Below are positions 61,818 to 64,000 of a DNA stretch of 64,000 nt, in pieces. Origin of the DNA: Streptomyces globisporus. GTDB lineage: Bacteria; Actinomycetota; Actinomycetes; Streptomycetales; Streptomycetaceae. Numbering within the stretch: the stretch's first letter is position 1; each line of letters begins with the position of its first letter. The position numbers were made by a program, and so were the translations under genes. The notes beneath the pieces are model-generated. The model was not told the origin of the DNA and searched no databases. It saw only the letters and a list, made by a program, of their open reading frames with translations. The DNA lies in the NCBI GenBank assembly GCA_014649555.1, contig BMTG01000004.1, positions 496,001 through 560,000 of the forward strand, in the 5' to 3' direction.

Positions 61818-62696
61818 GTGCCGTACGACGACTGCCCTCCCCCCACCCGCCACGCCCGGCCCCTGTCCGTGGCCGCCGCGCTGGCCGCCGTATGCCTGAC
61901 CGCCGCCGGATGCGGAGGCGGCCCGGAGACCGGCGAGGCCGGTGCGGCCTCGCCCCGGCCCGGCCCGGACGCCACCACCTCGGCGGCCCCGACGCCGACC
62001 GGGAAGCAGCCGCTGCCGAAGGGTCCGCTGACCGGCCGGACCGTGGTGATCGACCCCGGTCACAACCCCGGTAACCGCGATCACACCCGGGAGATCAACC
62101 GGCAGGTCGACATCGGCACCGGCCGCAAGGAGTGCGACACGACCGGGACGGCCGCCAACGACGGTTATGCGGAGGCCCGGTTCACCCTCGACGTCTCCCA
62201 CCGGCTGCGCGCACTGCTGGAGGCCGAGGGCGCCCGGGTCCGGCTGACGCACGACGCGGACCGGCCGTTCGGGCCGTGCATCGACGAGCGGGCCCGGATC
62301 GGGAACGAGGCGAAGGCCGACGCCGTGGTCTCGGTCCACGCCGACGGATCCGCGGTGGGCAATCGGGGGTTCCATGTGATCCTGCCCGCCGAGGTGAAAG
62401 GCGGCGGGGCCGACACCTCGAAGATCGTGAAGAGTTCCGCCGATCTCGGCGCGAGGATCGCGGGGCACTTCGCCCGTACGACCGGAAGCGCGCCTTCCAA
62501 TTACATCGGCGGAAATACCGGCCTGGACACCCGCGATGATCTCGGTGGACTGAATCTGTCGACCGTGCCCAAAGTGTTCGTCGAATGCGGCAATATGCGT
62601 GATCCGAAGGACGCCGCGCTGCTCACCGCCGCGAGTTGGCGGCAGAAGGCGGCCCAGGGACTGGCCGACGGCATTGCCGGCTACCTGAAGGGGTAG
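61818..62696 (+). CDS. lipoprotein N-acetylmuramoyl-L-alanine amidase (Amidase_3)
   Basis: 292 residues, GTG start. Lipobox LTAAGC (about residue 32) followed by a 40-residue Pro/Thr linker. Zinc amidase domain: VVIDPGHNPGNRDHTREINRQVD (first His), GYAEARFTLDVSHRLRALLEAEGARVRLT (Glu), AVVSVHADGSAVGNRGFHVILP (second His) and PKVFVECGNMRDPKDAALL (catalytic Glu). Cuts the amide between MurNAc and the stem peptide at the outer face of the membrane. Confidence 0.92.
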   Translation: MPYDDCPPPTRHARPLSVAAALAAVCLTAAGCGGGPETGEAGAASPRPGPDATTSAAPTPTGKQPLPKGPLTGRTVVIDPGHNPGNRDHTREINRQVDIGTGRKECDTTGTAANDGYAEARFTLDVSHRLRALLEAEGARVRLTHDADRPFGPCIDERARIGNEAKADAVVSVHADGSAVGNRGFHVILPAEVKGGGADTSKIVKSSADLGARIAGHFARTTGSAPSNYIGGNTGLDTRDDLGGLNLSTVPKVFVECGNMRDPKDAALLTAASWRQKAAQGLADGIAGYLKG

Positions 62697-62863
62697 TTCT
62701 GCGGTGATATTGGGGGGATAACCGTTCATGATCCGGGCTGGGGAGCAACCCGACCGGGCAGACGATAGATTCATCCGTACGATGGGGAGCCGCTCCCGAG
62801 CTTCGAGCCGCACCGGCGGCAGCGACGACCGCCCCGACGAGACGACCGACTAAGGACCTTCAC

Positions 62864-63724
62864 GTGAATATCCGATCCCTCACACGAGGCGACGGCGTGG
62901 TGATCGGAGCAGCGGTCGTGCTGTTCATCGCCTCTTTCCTCGACTACTCCAGCTACTGCCCGCAGGGCATCGACTGCTCCCGGATCGACAACCCGAACGC
63001 CTGGGACTCGCTCGGCATCCTGATGAGCGTCTACCTCGGCGGCGTCATCGCGGCGGCGCTGGTGATCGTCGGCCGCGCGATGCCCGGGCGCAAGGTCGTC
63101 GGGCTGGACCTCGGCCAGTTCGGTGCGGCGCTCAGCGTCTTCGCCCTGTGGACCGCCTTCTGGACGATCCTCGACATCAGCAGCGCCGGTGCCGGTCTGA
63201 TCCTCGGCCTGCTCGCCACCATCCTGCTCGCCGGCGCCGCGATCGCCGGACCGCTGGTGCCCTTCCTCAAGGCCCCGCTCCTCAGCCCGGCCGCCCCGGC
63301 GCAGGGCCTGCAGGGCGGCCAGCAGCCGTACGGTGCGCAGCCCGGCCAGGGCTACGGCTTCCCGGGCGGCCAGCAGCAGGCTCCGTACGGCGCCCAGCCG
63401 AGCCAGGGTTACGGCTACCCGGGCGCGCCCCAGCAGGGCCAGCCCGCCCAGGCCGACCCGGCGCAGGCGCAGCAGGCCCAGGCCCAGGCCCAGCAGCCCG
63501 CGCAGGGCGGCGCGGCCCCGGCGGGTGACTTCACCCCGTTCTGGTTCGCCGTTCCGGTGGCGCGCCCGCTGTACGGCGAGGACGGTTCGCCGAACCCGAT
63601 CGCCGAGCTGGCGCCGGGCACCTGGTACCTCGCGGTGGAGCAGCGCGGCCAGAGCCTGATCGCGCAGACGCAGGACGGCCGCCGTGGCGTCCTCCAGGAC
63701 ACCACGGGCATCCAGCGCGGCTGA
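62864..63724 (+). CDS. four-helix membrane protein with Q/P/G-rich repeat tail (DUF5336-like)
   Basis: 286 residues, GTG start. Four hydrophobic helices (about 12-30, 50-70, 85-105, 108-130), a proline/glutamine/glycine/tyrosine-rich segment with repeats GGQQPYGAQPGQGYG (about 145-220), and a C-terminal soluble domain (FTPFWFAVPVARPLYGEDGSPNPIAELAPGTWYLAVEQRGQSLIAQTQDGRRGVLQD). The pattern matches small actinobacterial DUF5336-type membrane proteins of unknown role. Confidence 0.78.
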   Translation: MNIRSLTRGDGVVIGAAVVLFIASFLDYSSYCPQGIDCSRIDNPNAWDSLGILMSVYLGGVIAAALVIVGRAMPGRKVVGLDLGQFGAALSVFALWTAFWTILDISSAGAGLILGLLATILLAGAAIAGPLVPFLKAPLLSPAAPAQGLQGGQQPYGAQPGQGYGFPGGQQQAPYGAQPSQGYGYPGAPQQGQPAQADPAQAQQAQAQAQQPAQGGAAPAGDFTPFWFAVPVARPLYGEDGSPNPIAELAPGTWYLAVEQRGQSLIAQTQDGRRGVLQDTTGIQRG

Positions 63725-63742
63725 TCCCCGACGCGTGCACCG

Positions 63743-63772
63743 CGGCCCCTCGCCCTTCCGGGCGGGGGGCCG
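63743..63772 (+). terminator. GC-rich hairpin after the membrane-protein gene
   Basis: CGGCCCCTCGCCC (63743-63755) and GGGCGGGGGGCCG (63760-63772) form a 13-bp stem with one mismatch and a 4-nt loop, 18 nt past the stop. Confidence 0.7.
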
Positions 63773-63804
63773 TTGTCGTACAGTCCACCCCGCACCCCAC
63801 GCTT

Positions 63805-63819
63805 CTGACGCATCGTCAG
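63805..63819. promoter_or_regulatory. CTGACG-CAT-CGTCAG palindrome
   Basis: Perfect 6-bp arms around CAT, 20 nt before the F420-dependent oxidoreductase start. Same arms as the site at 53989. Confidence 0.6.
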
Positions 63820-63839
63820 GCACGGCTGGAGGGAACGGT

Positions 63840-64000
63840 ATGCGGCTCGGACTCGCGCTCGGCTACTGGGGCCGCGGCCCGGACCCCGGCCAACTCGGCC
63901 TGGTTCAGGAGGCGGAGCGGCTCGGCTACGACTCGGTGTGGACGGCGGAGGCCTGGGGCTCGGACGCCTTCACACCGCTGACCTGGATCGCCGCCCACAC
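63840..64000 (+). CDS. F420-dependent LLM-class oxidoreductase (N-terminal part)
   Basis: The gene runs off the window; 53 full codons are present. [47 protein letters not shown] is the typical N terminus of bacterial luciferase-like oxidoreductases that use coenzyme F420, with the GYWGRG and [11 protein letters not shown] segments near the cofactor site. GGAGGGAA precedes the ATG. The upstream palindrome suggests shared regulation with the lipid-degradation operon. Substrate unknown. Confidence 0.85.
   Translation, partial: [53 protein letters not shown]

Overview
The window is high-GC chromosomal DNA from a Streptomyces or very close relative. The evidence is the extreme GC bias at third codon positions, frequent GTG/TTG starts, a BTAD/AfsR-type regulator, HtaA heme proteins with a LAXTG sortase signal, F420 enzymes and an actinobacterial class A RNase P RNA. 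Coding density is high. I see no tRNA, rRNA, CRISPR array, insertion sequence or prophage, so most of this looks like conserved core genome rather than an accessory island.

Layout. 1-9.4 kb: the end of a DrrB-like ABC permease, a large SARP/ATPase/TPR regulator, an M50 site-2-protease homologue, membrane proteins, the F420:NADPH oxidoreductase gene npdG, an MFS exporter, and a cluster of short intergenic repeats that runs into the end of a small gene. 9.4-18.3 kb: methionine aminopeptidase followed by a heme-iron acquisition island. It holds a heme oxygenase with an iron box in its promoter, a PhzF-like protein, and two HtaA proteins divergent from a complete heme ABC importer (hmuTUV) across a near-consensus iron box. 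18.4-32.5 kb: lipoproteins of unknown role, a probably degenerate Prim-Pol, a TetR regulator, a dimethylargininase-like hydrolase, an Rsm22-type methyltransferase, a Bcr/CflA exporter, a Gfo/Idh/MocA oxidoreductase, PhoD phosphatase, an SDR, a lamin-tail gene that lacks a visible start, and a second PhzF.

32.6-40 kb: a TetR/MFS pair with a candidate operator, a GNAT enzyme, a GT2 glycosyltransferase, a LacI regulator and the secreted GH16 glucanase it probably controls (two operators between them), rnpB on the minus strand sharing a back-to-back terminator with the glucanase, and a Uma2-family protein. 40-50.7 kb: a MerR regulator with a membrane protein, an RNB exoribonuclease, YaaA, KDPG aldolase, a TauE/SafE permease, and a tightly coupled Nif3 / zinc-ribbon / RNase H-phosphatase operon, then an unknown 452-residue protein and a small protein.

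50.8-64 kb: two minus-strand operons that together encode one complete beta-oxidation cycle: a fused acyl-CoA dehydrogenase, a MaoC hydratase, an SDR of the 3-hydroxyacyl-CoA dehydrogenase type and an SCP-x-like thiolase, plus a zinc alcohol dehydrogenase and an MFS exporter. Palindromes of the TNNAACNNGTTNNA type lie upstream of both operons, and a second palindrome family, CTGACG-NAT-CGTCAG, recurs at 54.0 and 63.8 kb. The window closes with another MFS exporter, a methyltransferase, a lipoprotein cell-wall amidase, a Q/P/G-rich membrane protein and the start of an F420-dependent LLM oxidoreductase. The most interesting material is this palindrome-linked lipid or sterol-type degradation set and the iron/heme island.
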